From the NCBI GenBank assembly GCA_036397975.1, contig DASWHW010000232.1, forward strand, positions 1 to 22,030: a DNA stretch of 22,030 nt. Reading direction: 5' to 3'. Positions 20,280 to 22,030 of this stretch are shown piece after piece. The notes beneath the pieces were generated by a model, which searched no databases, had not been told where the DNA came from, and saw nothing but the letters and a program-made list of their open reading frames with translations. The DNA is from SZUA-287 sp036397975 (lineage in GTDB: Bacteria; Bacteroidota; Ignavibacteria; UBA10030; UBA6906). A program made the position numbers and the translations under genes. Each line of letters opens with the position of its first letter. Position 1 is the first letter of the stretch.

Positions 20280-22016
20280 ATGCAGCAAGCGAACATTGTC
20301 ATTTTCGACGCGCAATCCCGAAAGTGGCTGCGATTCACAAACCCAAAACGAGTCATTCAAACCAACTCACTCTCAGAGGTGGTTTCTTGCCTGGAAGAGA
20401 CAGAGGAAGAGATTCGACGATTTGGCGTTCACGCCGTTGGATTTGTCAGCTACGAGGCCGCCCCGGCATTTGATAACGCACTTGAAACTCACCAGACTGT
20501 AGACTTTCCTCTTCTCTGGTTCGGTATTTTCGATACTTGCGCCGAAATCTCCCTCCCCCCCCAACCCTCAACCATAAGAAATCTCCATTGCAAACCCACA
20601 ATCAGTAAGTCTGCGTATGTCGATAGCATTGCAGCGATCAAGGATGAGATCAGAGAAGGCAACACCTACCAGGTCAATCATACCTTCCGCCTCTCTTGTA
20701 ATGAACAGGTTGATCCTTGGGAATTGTTTCTTCAAATGACCGAAACGCAGCAGGCGGACTATGGTGCATTTTTGAACATCGGAGAATTCGCAATCTGTTC
20801 AGCGTCTCCTGAGCTTTTCTTCCGGTTGGAAAAAGGGAACCTTGTCTCCCGACCGATGAAAGGAACGGCACCACGGGGAAGATTTCCAGAGGAGGATCTC
20901 GAGAAGAGTGAATGGCTCCTGCACTCCGAAAAGAACAGGGCTGAAAACGTTATGATTGTCGATATGATCCGAAATGACATGTCTCGCGTGGCGCTACCTG
21001 GAAGCGTGCATACCCCCAGACTTTTTTCAATAGAAAAATATCCAACCGTTTGGCAAATGACCTCACTTGTCGAAGCACAAACAAACGGCTCCGTGACGGA
21101 CATTTTCAAGGCAATGTTTCCCTGTGCCTCAGTGACGGGAGCTCCGAAGGCAAGCACGATGCGCATCATCCGAAATTTGGAGACTTCCCCCCGGAAAATT
21201 TATACTGGGGCGATCGGCTTTATTGCGCCTGAAGGGATCGCGCAATTCAATGTCGCCATCAGAACGGCGTTGTGGGAGAAGGAAAAGAATGGTTTTGAAT
21301 ACGGCGTCGGTGGAGGAGTGGTCTGGCAGTCGGATGCGGAGACTGAGTATGAGGAGTGCATGGTAAAGTCCAGGGTTCTAACTGAGCAGCGTCCTTCGTT
21401 TTCGCTCGTTGAAACCATACTGTATGAACCGGAAAGAGGATATTTTCTCGAGGAAGCTCACCTTGGACGACTCGCAGAATCGGCCGAGTATTTCGATTTC
21501 ACATTGGATCTCGATACAGTGAGGAACACTCTGAAAAATGCGGCTCTCTCTTTTCCGACACACGCCGTAAGGGTTCGCCTTTTGCTCGAGAGGAATGGCG
21601 TCATTACGATCGAGCACACCGCTTTCTATGTCAACCGCGAAGAGCCTATTCGTTTACGCTTCGCTAAAGAGCCTATCAACTCAGACGATGTTTTTCTTTT
21701 CCATAAGACCACGAACCGTGCCGTCTACGAGCGAGCGCTCAGTATGGTTCAGGATTGTGACGACGTGCTGCTTTGGAACGAGCATGGAGAGATTACCGAG
21801 ACAACAATTTACAACGTTGTTGTGGAGAAAGGTGAAGCACGCTGGACGCCAGCGCTCCCTGGCGGTTTGCTCGGAGGCGTTTTCCGCTCTCAACTAATAC
21901 GCGAGGGTCTCATCCAGGAACGGGTTCTGACAAAGGACGATGTGCGCAATGCCGATAGGCTTTTCGTTATTAACTCAGTCCGCAAATGGAGGGAAGCGCG
22001 ACTGTTAGATAAATAA
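20280..22016 (+). CDS. pabB: Aminodeoxychorismate synthase component I fused to aminodeoxychorismate lyase (PabB-PabC)
   Basis: 578 residues, two enzymes in one chain for p-aminobenzoate, the folate precursor. Residues about 1-370 form the chorismate-binding domain: GNTYQVNHTFRL, CSASPELFF, the PMKGT motif with Lys194 that separates aminodeoxychorismate synthase from anthranilate synthase (PLAGT), IRNDMSRVA, FPCASVTGAPKASTMRII and YGVGGGVVWQSDAETEYEE. Residues about 372-578 form the PLP fold-type IV lyase: LVETILYE, HLGRL, probable PLP-lysine Lys476 (FLFHKTTNRAVYERA) and NEHGEITETTIYNV. Fused PabB-PabC proteins are common in many bacteria. The glutaminase PabA is not in the window. The ATG has no ribosome site. 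Confidence 0.95.
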   Translation: MQQANIVIFDAQSRKWLRFTNPKRVIQTNSLSEVVSCLEETEEEIRRFGVHAVGFVSYEAAPAFDNALETHQTVDFPLLWFGIFDTCAEISLPPQPSTIRNLHCKPTISKSAYVDSIAAIKDEIREGNTYQVNHTFRLSCNEQVDPWELFLQMTETQQADYGAFLNIGEFAICSASPELFFRLEKGNLVSRPMKGTAPRGRFPEEDLEKSEWLLHSEKNRAENVMIVDMIRNDMSRVALPGSVHTPRLFSIEKYPTVWQMTSLVEAQTNGSVTDIFKAMFPCASVTGAPKASTMRIIRNLETSPRKIYTGAIGFIAPEGIAQFNVAIRTALWEKEKNGFEYGVGGGVVWQSDAETEYEECMVKSRVLTEQRPSFSLVETILYEPERGYFLEEAHLGRLAESAEYFDFTLDLDTVRNTLKNAALSFPTHAVRVRLLLERNGVITIEHTAFYVNREEPIRLRFAKEPINSDDVFLFHKTTNRAVYERALSMVQDCDDVLLWNEHGEITETTIYNVVVEKGEARWTPALPGGLLGGVFRSQLIREGLIQERVLTKDDVRNADRLFVINSVRKWREARLLDK

Positions 22017-22030
22017 AAATGCTGGGTATA

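Noticed and set aside
20280..22016. Anthranilate synthase component I
   Set aside because: The discriminating motif is PMKGT (Lys194) rather than PLAGT, and a PabC lyase is fused to it.
1..22030. Mobile elements, phage, defence or CRISPR systems
   Set aside because: No transposase, integrase, terminal inverted repeats, direct-repeat array or toxin-antitoxin pair could be seen on either strand.

Overview
The window reads as an ordinary chromosomal region of a free-living, Gram-negative-type bacterium of the Bacteroidota/Chlorobiota/Ignavibacteriota (FCB) group. The placement is an inference. It rests on a Gld-type ABC export cluster (GldA/GldF/GldG-like plus DUF4340), an F0 ATP synthase operon led by bactofilin, AtpZ and AtpI-like genes, a PabB-PabC fusion, and a lone divergent GroES. 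Base composition looks balanced. Many genes have a clear AGGAGG-type ribosome binding site, and several minus-strand promoters read TTGnnn-N17/18-TATATT. I see no tRNA, rRNA, CRISPR array, insertion sequence, phage gene or attachment site.

Layout. (1) 1-4625, all minus strand: glycosyltransferase, M23 peptidase with a membrane anchor, bactofilin, AtpZ, AtpI-like protein, then F0 subunits a, c and b (b runs off the left edge). Bactofilin through subunit a are abutting or overlapping, so cell-wall/cytoskeleton genes and the proton channel appear to share a transcript. (2) 4759-8268: a membrane-anchored alpha/beta hydrolase (+), a Cys glutathione peroxidase (-), a DksA/TraR zinc-finger protein (+) and a secreted Trp-rich protein with a long basic tail (+). 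(3) 8348-12566, minus: the four-gene Gld-like ABC cluster, with a good promoter and an inverted repeat in its leader. (4) 12663-14539, minus: PspC, an amidase, and a small Tat-signal protein overlapping the amidase start. (5) 14619-16883: GroES-like gene (+) meeting a HAD phosphatase (-) end to end, then class I fructose-bisphosphate aldolase (-). (6) 16884-18220: a gene-poor stretch with two tandem small ORFs of unknown function, a strong terminator, and a cold-shock gene with a long structured leader. (7) 18240-22016: nitrilase-family hydrolase (+), QueF (-), beta-carbonic anhydrase (+) and a PabB-PabC fusion for p-aminobenzoate synthesis (+).

Most genes are housekeeping. The less explained items are the small-ORF pair at 17287-17630 with an exact 21-base tandem repeat, the structured cold-shock leader, the amidase whose N-terminal Tat/prodomain-like part is a separate overlapping gene, and the secreted Trp-rich/basic-tailed protein. 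I do not see a clear, wholly new multi-gene system; the small-ORF pair is the best candidate for something undescribed.
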